Positions 24,293-32,602 of a stretch of DNA of 64,000 bases are shown piece by piece; the first letter of the stretch is position 1, and each line of letters starts with the position of its first letter. Source of the stretch: Nocardia ignorata NBRC 108230. GTDB taxonomy: Bacteria > Actinomycetota > Actinomycetes > Mycobacteriales > Mycobacteriaceae. The stretch spans positions 227,346 to 291,345 of the forward strand of contig NZ_BDBI01000017.1 in assembly GCF_001612905.1 (NCBI RefSeq). Reading direction: 5' to 3'. The notes under the pieces were generated by a model that worked only from the letters and a program-made list of their open reading frames with translations, had not been told where the DNA came from and did no database searches. The translations under genes and the position numbers were made by a program.

Positions 24293-27274
24293 GTGGGCAT
24301 GCGGCCCCCCACCGGCTTACCTTCGTTGTCCCGACGCAGCCGTGTGCTGCTGGTGACGGCTGTCGTCCTCGCGGCGCTGCTGCTGCTCGGGCCCCGCCTC
24401 ACCGACGCCTATACCAACTGGTTGTGGTTCGGCGAGGTCGGCTATCGCAGTGTGTATCTGGGCGTGTTGCGCACCAGATTCATCTTGTTCGTCGTGATCG
24501 GCCTGTTCGTCGGGCTCGTGGTGTGGGCGGCGTTGCTGCTCGCCTACCGTTCGCGTCCGGTGTTCGTGCCGGTCGCCGGGCCCAACGATCCGATCGCGCG
24601 CTACCGCACCACCGTGATGGCGCGGCTGCGCTGGTTCGGTATCGGCATCCCGGTGCTGCTCGGCCTGCTGTCGGGCCTGGTGGCGCAGTCGAATTGGGCA
24701 ACGGTGCAGCTGTTCCTGCACGGCGGCGACTTCGGTCAGCAGGACCCGCAGTTCCATCTCGACATCGGGTTCTACACCTTCGACCTGCCGTTCTACCGGA
24801 TGGTGCTGAACTGGCTGTTCGTCGCGGTGGTCATCGCGTTCTTCGCGAACCTGGTGACCCACTACGTGTTCGGCGGGCTGCGCCTGGCCGGACGCGAGGG
24901 CGCGCTCACCCGTGCCGCACGGGTGCAGCTGGCCGTGATCGCCGGCATCTTCGTGCTGCTCAAGGCCGTGGCGTACTGGTTCGACCGGTACGACCTGCTG
25001 TCGAGCACACGCAAGGAACCCACCTTCAGCGGTCCGTCGTTCACCGACATCAACGCGGTACTGCCTGCCAAGCTGATCCTGCTGTCCATCGCGGTGATCT
25101 GCGCGATCGCGTTCTTCGCCGGCATCGTGCTGCGCGATCTGCGGGTGCCCGCGATGGCGGCGGCGCTGCTTGTGCTCTCCTCGATCCTGGTCGGCGCGGT
25201 GTGGCCGATGGTCGTGGAGCAGTTCTCGGTGCGACCCAATGCCGCCGAGAAGGAAAGCCAGTACATCGAGCGCAATATCCAGGCCACGCGCGAGGCGTAC
25301 GGCATCACCGACGACAAGGTCGAGTATCGCGATTACCAGGGTGTGAGCACCAAGAGCCCGCTCGAGGTCCCCGCCGACGCGGCGACCATCGGCAATGCCA
25401 GGCTGCTCGACCCGAACATCCTCTCGCCCACGTTCACCCAGCTGCAGCAGCGCAAGAACTTCTACGGCTTCCCTGAGTCGCTCGACATCGACCGCTACAA
25501 CGTCAACGGCGAGCTGCAGGACTACATCGTCGCCGCGCGCGAGCTGCACCCGGCGGCGCTGTCGGGTAACCAGAAGGACTGGATCAACCAGCACACCGTC
25601 TACACCCACGGCAACGGTTTCGTCGCCGCGCCCGCCAACCGCGTGAACAAGCCGCAGTCCGACGCGCAGAGCGCATCGGGCGGCAGTGATTCGGGGTACC
25701 CGCTGTTCACGGTGAGCGACCTGTTCACCGAGAAGGACAAGCAGGTGATCAAGGTCGACCAGCCGCGCATCTACTTCGGCGAGCTGATCTCCCAGACCGA
25801 TCCCGACTACGCCATCGTCGGTACCGCCGAGGGTGAGGCGCCGCGCGAATACGATTCCGACACGGCGCAATTCACCTACGACGGCAGCGGCGGCGTGCCG
25901 GTGGGCAACTGGTTCAACCGGTTGGCCTTCGCCGCCAAGTACGCCGAGCGCAACATCCTGTTCTCCTCGGCGATCAGCGACGACTCCAAGATCCTGTTCA
26001 ACCGGTCGCCGCGCGACCGGGTGCAGAAGGTGGCGCCGTGGTTGACCACCGATGGCAACGCCTACCCGGCGGTCGTCGGCGAGCGCATCGTGTGGATCGT
26101 GGATGCCTACACCACCCTCGACAAGTACCCCTACGCGCAGTCGACCTCGCTCGACGGCGCCGTCGAGGACAGCATCGACAAGAAGACCGGGCGGGCCATC
26201 CCGCGCAAGGAGGTCAGCTACATCCGTAACTCGGTGAAGGCGACCGTCGACGCCTACGACGGCACCGTCACCCTGTACGAGACCGACACCAACGACCCGG
26301 TGCTCAACGCCTGGCAGGGTGTCTTCCCGGATGCGGTGAAGCCCGAGAGCGAGATCTCGGCGGAACTGCGCGCTCACTTCCGCTACCCGGAAGACCTGTT
26401 CAAGGTGCAGCGCGAGATGCTCACCAAGTACCACGTGGACAACCCGCGCGAGTTCTTCACCAACAACGCCTTCTGGTCGGTGCCCAGCGATCCGACGATC
26501 GAGGGCGGCACCTTCAACCAGCCGCCGTACTACGTGCTGCTCGGTGATCCGAAGACGAACAAGCCGGTGTTCAACCTGACCTCGTCGATGGTCGGCTACA
26601 ACCGCGAGTACCTGTCGGCCTACATCTCGGTGCGCTCCGATCCGGAGGGCTACGGCAAGTTCACGGTGCTACAGCTGCCCGGCGAGACGCAGACGCAGGG
26701 TCCGCAGCAGACGCAGAACTCGATGACCACCGCCGACGCGGTGTCGCGGGAGAAGACGCTGCTGTCGAACTCGAACAAGATCCGCTACGGCAATCTGCTC
26801 ACCCTGCCGGTGGCCGACGGCGGCATCCTGTACGTGGAGCCGTTCTACAACGAACGCAACACCGGTTCGTCGACGTTCCCGCAGCTGCTGCGCGTGCTGG
26901 TGAGCTACCGCGACTCCGGTGGCGGTGTGAAGGTGGGTTACGCGGCGACCCTGGCCGACGCGCTCAATCAGGTGATCCCGGGCGCCGGTTCGCTGGCGAC
27001 CCCGTTCGGCGGCGACCCGTCGGTGAAGCCGAAACCGGGGGCGACCCCGCCGGTCGACCAGGGCTCGACTCCGCCCGCCGGTGGCGTCGTTCCGCCGCCG
27101 CCCGCGTCGGGTACCCCGTCGACGCCGACTCAGGAAGCCGCCGCGGCCGAGCTGAGCCGCAAGATCGAGGCGGTGCGCACCGCGATGCGCACGGGCAACT
27201 TCGCCGATTTCGGTAAGGCGCTCGAGGAACTGGACAAGGCCGTGCAGGCCTACCAGGACGCGGGCGGCCGGTAG
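24293..27274 (+). CDS. UPF0182 family large membrane protein
   Basis: 993 residues. About seven N-terminal transmembrane helices fall in residues 15-310 (for example VLLVTAVVLAALLLLG and LILLSIAVICAIAFFAGIVL), followed by a large extracytoplasmic domain (YIERNIQATREAYGI, NGFVAAPANR, RNILFSSAISDDSKILFNR, VWIVDAYT). The C-terminal tail is Pro/Gly-rich followed by a coiled segment. It is Rv3193c-like; the function is not established. GTG 24293 has GGAGAG 7 bases upstream and gives the homologous start; ATG 24278 is the alternative. Confidence 0.88.
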   Translation: MGMRPPTGLPSLSRRSRVLLVTAVVLAALLLLGPRLTDAYTNWLWFGEVGYRSVYLGVLRTRFILFVVIGLFVGLVVWAALLLAYRSRPVFVPVAGPNDPIARYRTTVMARLRWFGIGIPVLLGLLSGLVAQSNWATVQLFLHGGDFGQQDPQFHLDIGFYTFDLPFYRMVLNWLFVAVVIAFFANLVTHYVFGGLRLAGREGALTRAARVQLAVIAGIFVLLKAVAYWFDRYDLLSSTRKEPTFSGPSFTDINAVLPAKLILLSIAVICAIAFFAGIVLRDLRVPAMAAALLVLSSILVGAVWPMVVEQFSVRPNAAEKESQYIERNIQATREAYGITDDKVEYRDYQGVSTKSPLEVPADAATIGNARLLDPNILSPTFTQLQQRKNFYGFPESLDIDRYNVNGELQDYIVAARELHPAALSGNQKDWINQHTVYTHGNGFVAAPANRVNKPQSDAQSASGGSDSGYPLFTVSDLFTEKDKQVIKVDQPRIYFGELISQTDPDYAIVGTAEGEAPREYDSDTAQFTYDGSGGVPVGNWFNRLAFAAKYAERNILFSSAISDDSKILFNRSPRDRVQKVAPWLTTDGNAYPAVVGERIVWIVDAYTTLDKYPYAQSTSLDGAVEDSIDKKTGRAIPRKEVSYIRNSVKATVDAYDGTVTLYETDTNDPVLNAWQGVFPDAVKPESEISAELRAHFRYPEDLFKVQREMLTKYHVDNPREFFTNNAFWSVPSDPTIEGGTFNQPPYYVLLGDPKTNKPVFNLTSSMVGYNREYLSAYISVRSDPEGYGKFTVLQLPGETQTQGPQQTQNSMTTADAVSREKTLLSNSNKIRYGNLLTLPVADGGILYVEPFYNERNTGSSTFPQLLRVLVSYRDSGGGVKVGYAATLADALNQVIPGAGSLATPFGGDPSVKPKPGATPPVDQGSTPPAGGVVPPPPASGTPSTPTQEAAAAELSRKIEAVRTAMRTGNFADFGKALEELDKAVQAYQDAGGR

Positions 27275-27286
27275 CGGTTCGCGACA

Positions 27287-27322
27287 CAAGAAGGCCCCGC
27301 CGGAATCGGCGGGGCCTTCTTG
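27287..27322. terminator. Bidirectional terminator between UPF0182 gene and rpf
   Basis: A perfect 16-bp stem (arms 27287-27302 and 27307-27322, core GAAGGCCCCGCCG) with a GAAT loop. The stem's own ends, AAG and CTTCTTG, supply a short T-rich tail on either strand. It serves two convergent genes. Confidence 0.85.
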
Positions 27323-27343
27323 CTGCAGGGGGAAACGAGTGGA

Positions 27344-27892
27344 TCAGCCGGCGATCTGTGCGATCAGCGGGGCGTTGGCGTTGAGCAGGTCCTGGTACTG
27401 ACCGGCGACACCGTACTGCTCGGCCAGGGCGCGGCCCGCGGCGGTCGCCTGGTCGACGGCGGCGCGCACCTCGCTGGGGGCCTCGGCGGGCAGCTCGACC
27501 GGCAGCTCGACGGCAGGCTCTTCGATCGGGGCCGGGATGGGCTCGGGCTCGGCGGCCTGGAGGTACTTGCCGCAGTGCGGCCACGCGCCGACACCCTGGG
27601 TGGCGAGCACGTTCTCCGCGACGCGGATCTGCTCTTCCTTGCTCGCGGTGTGGGCCGAGCCCTGTCCGCCGTTGGCAGCCCAGGTGCTCTGCGAGAACTG
27701 CAGGCCACCGTAGTAACCGTTGCCGGTGTTGATGCCCCAGTTCCCGCCGCTCTCGCACTGGGCGACGCCGTCCCAGTTGTGGGCGGCGGCGGAGGCGGTG
27801 CCGGTGGCAAGGCTGAACGGAACGGCAACCAGGGCGCCGGTAACGGCGGCGACGCCGAGGGCACGGGTGCGGAATTTCCGGGTTTCAGTCAT
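27344..27892 (-). CDS. Resuscitation-promoting factor (Rpf) family transglycosylase
   Basis: 182 residues. A signal peptide (basic start, then GVAAVTGALVAVPFSLA, cleavage near TASA-AAH) is followed by the Rpf lysozyme-like domain (about 37-112): NWDGVAQCESGGNWG with the catalytic Glu, NGYYGGLQFSQSTW, and a second Cys at WPHCGKY. A Pro/Glu-rich hinge (PEPIPAPIEEPAVELP) and a short Ala-rich helix end the protein. Rpf proteins cleave peptidoglycan outside the membrane and promote resuscitation of dormant cells. The 354-bp upstream region carries two CRP-like palindromes, which fits the CRP control known for M. tuberculosis rpfA. Confidence 0.9.
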   Translation of the reverse strand: MTETRKFRTRALGVAAVTGALVAVPFSLATGTASAAAHNWDGVAQCESGGNWGINTGNGYYGGLQFSQSTWAANGGQGSAHTASKEEQIRVAENVLATQGVGAWPHCGKYLQAAEPEPIPAPIEEPAVELPVELPAEAPSEVRAAVDQATAAGRALAEQYGVAGQYQDLLNANAPLIAQIAG

Positions 27893-28061
27893 GGGGGAGA
27901 CGCTAACCAAGAATTGCGCGCCGATCACATCTTGATAACGGACCCATTGTGTGATTGGAACAGTTGTCTTTTCGAGGTTTATGCGGTGTATTCGGCGGGA
28001 ATGCATAGGTGCCGAGTGGTCTGTAATCGCACCGTTATGTGCCCGAGATCACGGCGAAATA

Positions 28062-28075
28062 GTGATCCCGGTCAC
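28062..28075. promoter_or_regulatory. CRP-like palindrome 1
   Basis: GTGA-TCCCGG-TCAC, the core of the CRP/Cmr consensus TGTGA-N6-TCACA, located 170 bp upstream of the rpf start. The regulator gene is not in the window. Confidence 0.55.
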
Positions 28076-28112
28076 CGATCCGGATGTGCGGTCCGGGTTT
28101 GACCAGATTTTG

Positions 28113-28126
28113 GTGATGGTCATCAC
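28113..28126. promoter_or_regulatory. CRP-like palindrome 2
   Basis: GTGA-TGGTCA-TCAC followed by A, again fitting GTGA-N6-TCAC; the arms GTGATG/CATCAC extend the symmetry. It starts 51 bp from the first site, close to five helical turns. Confidence 0.55.
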
Positions 28127-28204
28127 AATTCGACGCTCTGTCGACGATCCCATGTCGGTGAAGATCGCTCCGCAACCGCGAAAAACCCTGCCTGACCTCA
28201 CGAT

Positions 28205-28234
28205 TTGGCATCTGCGCTAACCCATGTGTAATGT
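28205..28234 (+). promoter_or_regulatory. Promoter of initiator tRNA
   Basis: -35 TTGGCA (28205-28210), an 18-bp spacer and -10 TAATGT (28229-28234), ending 12 bp before the mature tRNA 5' end. Confidence 0.6.
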
Positions 28235-28246
28235 TGTATTCACCGA

Positions 28247-28320
28247 CGCGGGGTGGAGCAGCTCGGTAGCTCGCTGGGCTCATAACCCAGAGGTCGCAGG
28301 TTCAAATCCTGTCCCCGCTA
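28247..28320 (+). tRNA. Initiator tRNA-fMet (CAT)
   Basis: 74 nt ending at the discriminator base; CCA is not encoded. Anticodon CAT in the loop of CTGGGCTCATAACCCAG, whose three stacked G-C pairs (GGG/CCC) mark initiator tRNAs. Position 1 is C and position 72 is T, so the first acceptor pair is mismatched, as required for formylation and initiation. D-loop AGCTCGGTAGC and T-loop GGTTCAAATCC are normal. Confidence 0.95.
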
Positions 28321-28325
28321 CAAAC

Positions 28326-28367
28326 GAAGACGGTCCTGACCACAAGGTCAAGACCGTCTTCTTTTTT
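28326..28367 (+). terminator. tRNA-fMet terminator
   Basis: GAAGACGGTC (28326-28335) pairs with GACCGTCTTC (28352-28361), followed by TTTTTTG. A textbook intrinsic terminator. Confidence 0.9.
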
Positions 28368-28559
28368 GTCCAGGCGTCGTACGGCTGAGCGACCCTGTTG
28401 ACCGTCACTGTTCCCGCTGTTCACCGTCGGTGACATGTACAAGGACGCAGCCGACACCGTGTTCCCCAGGGATTCCCCGGCATAGGTTCGAGACGGCCTC
28501 GATGGCCGCGCGGGGTCGACCGCCCCACGCTTCGGCTGATGCTTCTGGGGAGGGACCAC

Positions 28560-29891
28560 ATGTCGCGGCCCGGTAGTTTGCGAACCTGCGCGATCACCGC
28601 GCTCGCCGTCGCGGCGGCGCTCACGACAGCTCCGGCCTGGGCAGGGCCGTCGCTGGTCGACGATGTCCTGCCCGCCCCCTCGCTGCCCGCGGAATCCACA
28701 CAACTGGTCAAGGAGCTGCCCGCCGACGTCGCCGCCCTGTGGCAAGCCACCCGCGCCACCCCGACCGGCGACCCCCTTTTCGACGCCTGGCCCGCCGACC
28801 TCGCGGACCGGCGCCCGGGGGAGATCATCGAACAGCGCGACGTAACGGCCACGGCGGCGCCGTTCGCGGTCGTGCCGATCCAGCAGGCCGTGCTGCTGAA
28901 GTTCCGCACGACCGACTCGCGCGGCGCGCCGTCCTTCGCGACCGCGACCCTGCTCATTCCCACAGCCGTGCCCCCGCCCGGGACGACCAGACAGGTGGTG
29001 GTCAACGCGCTGCCGATCAACTCGCTCGGCGCGTCCTGCACGCCGGGATACGGGCTCGCGCACGGTGCTCACCCGAAATTCAATATGGGCGACCTCTTCC
29101 CGCCGACGATGGCCTGGGCGCTGAACCGGGGCCATGCGGTGCTCGTGCCGGACCACGAGGGACCGTTGATGGCCTACGCGGAGCCGACGGTCGCCGGGCA
29201 CGCGGTGCTCGACGCGATCCGCGCGGTGCGTGCGGTGCGCCCCGAGGTATTCGGCGACAGCCGGTTCGCCGTCGGCGGGTACTCCGGCGGCGCGATCGCC
29301 GCCTACGGCGCCGCCGTGTTGCAACCCGAATACGCACCCGAACTCGGCGACGCGCTCGCCGGCGTCGCTATGGGCGGCCTGATCAGCGACTATCCCGCCA
29401 TCGCCGCCCGCTTCAACGGCAGCTTCGCCTCCGGAATCCTGATGGCCGCGGGCTTCGCCGTCGCCCGCGAACACCCCGCCCTGCTCGCCCAGCTGAACCA
29501 TCTCGGTCAGTGGGTGGCGACCTCGCCGATTCGCGACCTCTGCGGCGACAGCAACGGCCCGCTCGGTCTGCTCGGCCTGCCGGTGGACGTCGGGATGTCA
29601 CGACCGAACCCCCTCGCCTCCGACGCGATCCGGGAGATCTTCACACGCACCGACCTGAGCGGCCGCACCGCCGACGCGCCGCTGTACATCTATCACGGCC
29701 AATTCGATTTCGGCGTACCACCGGAACAGGGCCTCGCCGTCGCCAGGCGGCTTTGCGCCGGCGATACGCAGGTGGTCTTCCGGTCGTTGCCCACCGAACA
29801 CAGTCTCGGGATGATGGCCGGTTGGCCCGGTGCGATGGAGTGGATGGATGCCCGGCTGACCGGGACACCGGCGCCGCGGGAGTGCCCCTGA
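28560..29891 (+). CDS. Secreted lipase-family (LIP) alpha/beta hydrolase
   Basis: 443 residues. A Sec signal peptide (TCAITALAVAAALTTAPAWA, cleavage near residue 26) precedes a secretory lipase domain: VPDHEGPLMAY, nucleophile elbow GGYSGGAIA (Ser at about residue 243), and C-terminal IYHGQFDFGVPPEQG and EHSLGM, which supply the Asp and His. The family acts on triacylglycerol or other esters outside the cell. ATG 28560 has GGGGAGGGA about 6 bases upstream. It is convergent with ptsH, with a GC-rich stem between. Confidence 0.87.
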   Translation: MSRPGSLRTCAITALAVAAALTTAPAWAGPSLVDDVLPAPSLPAESTQLVKELPADVAALWQATRATPTGDPLFDAWPADLADRRPGEIIEQRDVTATAAPFAVVPIQQAVLLKFRTTDSRGAPSFATATLLIPTAVPPPGTTRQVVVNALPINSLGASCTPGYGLAHGAHPKFNMGDLFPPTMAWALNRGHAVLVPDHEGPLMAYAEPTVAGHAVLDAIRAVRAVRPEVFGDSRFAVGGYSGGAIAAYGAAVLQPEYAPELGDALAGVAMGGLISDYPAIAARFNGSFASGILMAAGFAVAREHPALLAQLNHLGQWVATSPIRDLCGDSNGPLGLLGLPVDVGMSRPNPLASDAIREIFTRTDLSGRTADAPLYIYHGQFDFGVPPEQGLAVARRLCAGDTQVVFRSLPTEHSLGMMAGWPGAMEWMDARLTGTPAPRECP

Positions 29892-29910
29892 CCGTGGCCG
29901 TGCGGCAAAA

Positions 29911-29950
29911 GCCGACGGCGCCGCCCCTGGTGGGAGTCGGCGCCGTCGGC
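29911..29950. terminator. GC-rich stem between lipase and ptsH
   Basis: GCCGACGGCGCCG (29911-29923) pairs exactly with CGGCGCCGTCGGC (29938-29950) across a 14-nt loop. There is no clear T-run. It is placed as a shared transcript end for two convergent genes. Confidence 0.6.
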
Positions 29951-29964
29951 GTTAGCGCGTGTGG

Positions 29965-30222
29965 TCAGGCGTCGAGGTCGCTGGCCACCAGTTCCGCGAT
30001 CTTGTCGAGTGTCGGCTGGTCGTCGGAGCTGATGACGACCTCCGCGCCCTGACCCGCGCCGAGGGTCATGATCATCAGCGCCGACCCGGCATCGACCGGA
30101 TCACCGCCCGTGAGCGCGATGGTGACGGGCACACCCGCCGCGCCCACCGCCTCCGCGATCAGGGCGGCGGGGCGCGCGTGCAGGCCGACCGAGGAGCCGA
30201 CGGTGACGGTGGTGCTTGGCAT
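29965..30222 (-). CDS. ptsH: Phosphocarrier protein HPr
   Basis: 85 residues, full HPr length. GLHARPAA carries the phosphorylated His at position 15, and AGSALMIMTLGA covers the Ser-46 regulatory region. HPr passes phosphate from enzyme I to the fructose IIA domain encoded just upstream. ATG 30222 follows AAGGAGAAA, 43 bp after the stop of the IIABC gene: the last gene of the fru operon. Enzyme I itself is not in the window. Confidence 0.93.
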   Translation of the reverse strand: MPSTTVTVGSSVGLHARPAALIAEAVGAAGVPVTIALTGGDPVDAGSALMIMTLGAGQGAEVVISSDDQPTLDKIAELVASDLDA

Positions 30223-30265
30223 AGGTTTCTCCTTGTTGTGCGAGGTGACTTTGTGCGAGGGGGAC

Positions 30266-32557
30266 TTACGCGGTGGCCAGAGCGGGTGACTTCTTGCCGG
30301 TGAATTCCTTGGCGAGGGTGACGCAGGCGGCGCCGACGACCGTGCCCGCCAGCACCGACACGATGAACCACAGCACGTGGCCGATGGCGAAGAACACGAA
30401 GATCCCGCCGTGCGGTGCGCTCAAGGTGACCTCGGTGGCCATGACCATGCCACCGGTCACCGCGCCGCCGACCATCATCGACGGCAGCACCCGCAGCGGG
30501 TCGGCCGCGGCGAACGGGATAGCGCCCTCGGAGATGAACGAGGCGCCGAGCAGCCAGGCCGCCTTGCCGTTCTCCCGCTCGGCCTCGGTGTAGAGCCGGG
30601 GCCGCAGCGTGGTCGACAGCGCCATCGCGAGCGGCGGAACCATGCCCGCCGCCATCACCGCGGCCATGATCCGCAAGGTGGTGTTGTCGGTCACCGACAG
30701 GCCCGCGGCGGCGAACGAGTAGGCCGCCTTGTTCACCGGCCCGCCCAGATCGAAGCACATCATCACACCGAGAATCACCCCGAGCGCGATCGCCGAACTA
30801 CCCGAAAGACCGCCGAGCCAATCGGTGAGCGCGTCGGTGACCGCCGCCAGCGGCTTGCCGAGCAGCACGAACATCAGCACACCGACGATCAGCGAGGCCA
30901 GCAGCGGAATCACCACCACGGGCATCAGTCCGCGCGCCCACGTGGGGACGGGCAGTTTGCTCACCCACAGCGCCGCGAAACCACCGATCAGACCGCCGAC
31001 GAGGCCGCCGAGGAAGCCCGCGCCGACGACGAGGGCGATCGCGCCCGCCGTGAAACCCGGCGCCAGACCCGGCCGGTCGGCGATGGCGAAGGCGATGTAC
31101 CCGGCCAGCGCCGGAACGAGGAAGCCGAACGCGAGCACACCGATCTGGTTGAGCACGGCCGCGAAATAGGTGGCCAGACCGCCGTCGGGCAGGTCGGTGA
31201 GCGAGTTGTTCAGCACGATGTCTTCGGCGCTGTCGGAGATCTCGTAACCGCCGAGCAGGAAACTCAGCGCGATCAGCAGACCGCCCGCCGCGACGAACGG
31301 GATCATGTAGCTCACGCCGGTCAGCAGGATCTGCCGCAGCCGCGTACCCCACCCGATGCCCTTGGCCGCCGGCTCACCCGTCGTGGGTGCTGCCCCGCCG
31401 ACCGTGGCGGCGCCGGGGGTCCCTGCGGCCGCGACCGCCTCGGCGATCATGGTGTCCGGTTCGTTGATGGCCCGTTTCACGCCGGATTCGATGACCGGTT
31501 TCCCCGCGAACCGGCTCCGATCCTTCACTCCCACATCGGTGGCGAAGATGACCGCGTCGGCGCCGGTGATGGTGCCCGGATCGAGTTTGTCCCCACCGCT
31601 GGATCCCTGCGTCTCCACCGCGAGGTCGACGCCTGCCCGCTCTGCGGCGGCGGCGAGGGAATCGGCGGCCATATAGGTGTGGGCGATGCCGGTCGGGCAC
31701 GCCGTGACCGCCACGATCTTCGTCGGTGTTCCTGCGCCGACAGTCTCACTCGCGTCGCCTCGACGAGTCGTGCCCTCGGCACCCGCCGCAGCAGCGGCTG
31801 CCGCAGCTCCACCGGTCGCCGACTTGTTCAGGTCGGTCGCGTCAGCTGGGGTACCCGCGTCACCGCTCGATTCCGCATGACCGGCGGCATCGGATGAGTC
31901 GGCAGCATCTTCACCGGATGCGGAAGTCCCTCCCGTATCGGTCGCGCCCGCGCCGGACGATGAGGCAGTAGCCGCACCCGCACCGACTGCATCGGTCGTG
32001 TCGGCTGCCGCTGATGCCGCGGCAGAGCTCGCACCCGTGGCGCTGGGCGCGCCCGTTGCCGAAACGCCCGCACCCGTGGCCGTGGGGGCGCTGGACGCGG
32101 GCGGGGGATTGATCACCCCGTCGACCAACGCGACAATTTCGGCGGGCGTGGCGGCCGAGCGAAGGTCGTTGACGAAGGCAGGGCGGACCAGCGCCCGGGC
32201 CAGGGAAGACAGCAGCTTCATGTGGTCAGCACCCGCGCCTTCGGGGGCGGCGATGAGGAACACCAGGTCGGCCGGTCCGTCGGGTGCGCCGAAGTCGACG
32301 CCGGGAGAGAGACGGGCGAAGGCGAGCGAGGGGGCGGTGACGGCAGCGGCCCGGCAGTGCGGGATGGCGATGCCGCCGGGTAATCCGGTCGCCGATTGGG
32401 CCTCCCGGTTCAGCGCGGCCTCGCTGACGGCGCCGGCGTCGGTGGCCCGGCCCTGCGCGGCCAGGGTGCCTGCCAGTGCGGTGATGACCGATTGCTTGTC
32501 GGCGCCGAAGTCGGCGTCGAGCGTGACCAGGTCTTGGGTGATGATCGAATCGGCCAT
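30266..32557 (-). CDS. fruA: Fructose PTS permease, EIIABC in one chain
   Basis: 763 residues. IIA domain 1-150 (GIAIPHCRAAAV, with the phosphorylated His), then an unusually long Ala/Ser/Thr/Gly/Asp-rich linker at about 150-285. The IIB domain is at about 288-385 (TACPTGIAHTYMAADSL, active-site Cys), and the IIC transporter is at about 405-755 with eight or more membrane helices (GVSYMIPFVAAGGLLIALSFLLG region). It imports fructose as fructose-1-phosphate, which FruK uses. Between fruK (45 bp upstream) and ptsH in the operon. The linker has a noticeably less regular codon pattern than the domains. Confidence 0.93.
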   Translation of the reverse strand: MADSIITQDLVTLDADFGADKQSVITALAGTLAAQGRATDAGAVSEAALNREAQSATGLPGGIAIPHCRAAAVTAPSLAFARLSPGVDFGAPDGPADLVFLIAAPEGAGADHMKLLSSLARALVRPAFVNDLRSAATPAEIVALVDGVINPPPASSAPTATGAGVSATGAPSATGASSAAASAAADTTDAVGAGAATASSSGAGATDTGGTSASGEDAADSSDAAGHAESSGDAGTPADATDLNKSATGGAAAAAAAAGAEGTTRRGDASETVGAGTPTKIVAVTACPTGIAHTYMAADSLAAAAERAGVDLAVETQGSSGGDKLDPGTITGADAVIFATDVGVKDRSRFAGKPVIESGVKRAINEPDTMIAEAVAAAGTPGAATVGGAAPTTGEPAAKGIGWGTRLRQILLTGVSYMIPFVAAGGLLIALSFLLGGYEISDSAEDIVLNNSLTDLPDGGLATYFAAVLNQIGVLAFGFLVPALAGYIAFAIADRPGLAPGFTAGAIALVVGAGFLGGLVGGLIGGFAALWVSKLPVPTWARGLMPVVVIPLLASLIVGVLMFVLLGKPLAAVTDALTDWLGGLSGSSAIALGVILGVMMCFDLGGPVNKAAYSFAAAGLSVTDNTTLRIMAAVMAAGMVPPLAMALSTTLRPRLYTEAERENGKAAWLLGASFISEGAIPFAAADPLRVLPSMMVGGAVTGGMVMATEVTLSAPHGGIFVFFAIGHVLWFIVSVLAGTVVGAACVTLAKEFTGKKSPALATA

Positions 32558-32602
32558 CGTCGTGTCTTTCCGGTGTCGGGTGGAGCGGGATCGAACGGGA
32601 GG

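Larger units (their letters stand above)
27893..28246. other. Intergenic region between rpf and initiator tRNA
   Basis: 354 bp without a convincing gene and clearly less GC-rich than its surroundings. It holds two CRP-like palindromes (28062-28075, 28113-28126), the tRNA promoter (28205-28234) and the presumed long leader of rpf on the minus strand. I looked for a c-di-AMP (ydaO) riboswitch, which precedes rpf genes in some actinobacteria, and did not find its conserved pattern. Confidence 0.6.

Noticed and set aside
24317..26434. 705-codon minus-strand frame opposite the UPF0182 gene
   Set aside because: Same reason: low-complexity shadow with no recognisable domain and no ribosome-binding site.
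27893..28246. c-di-AMP (ydaO) riboswitch upstream of rpf
   Set aside because: The position would be typical, but I could not find the conserved helices and purine-rich junctions on the minus strand.
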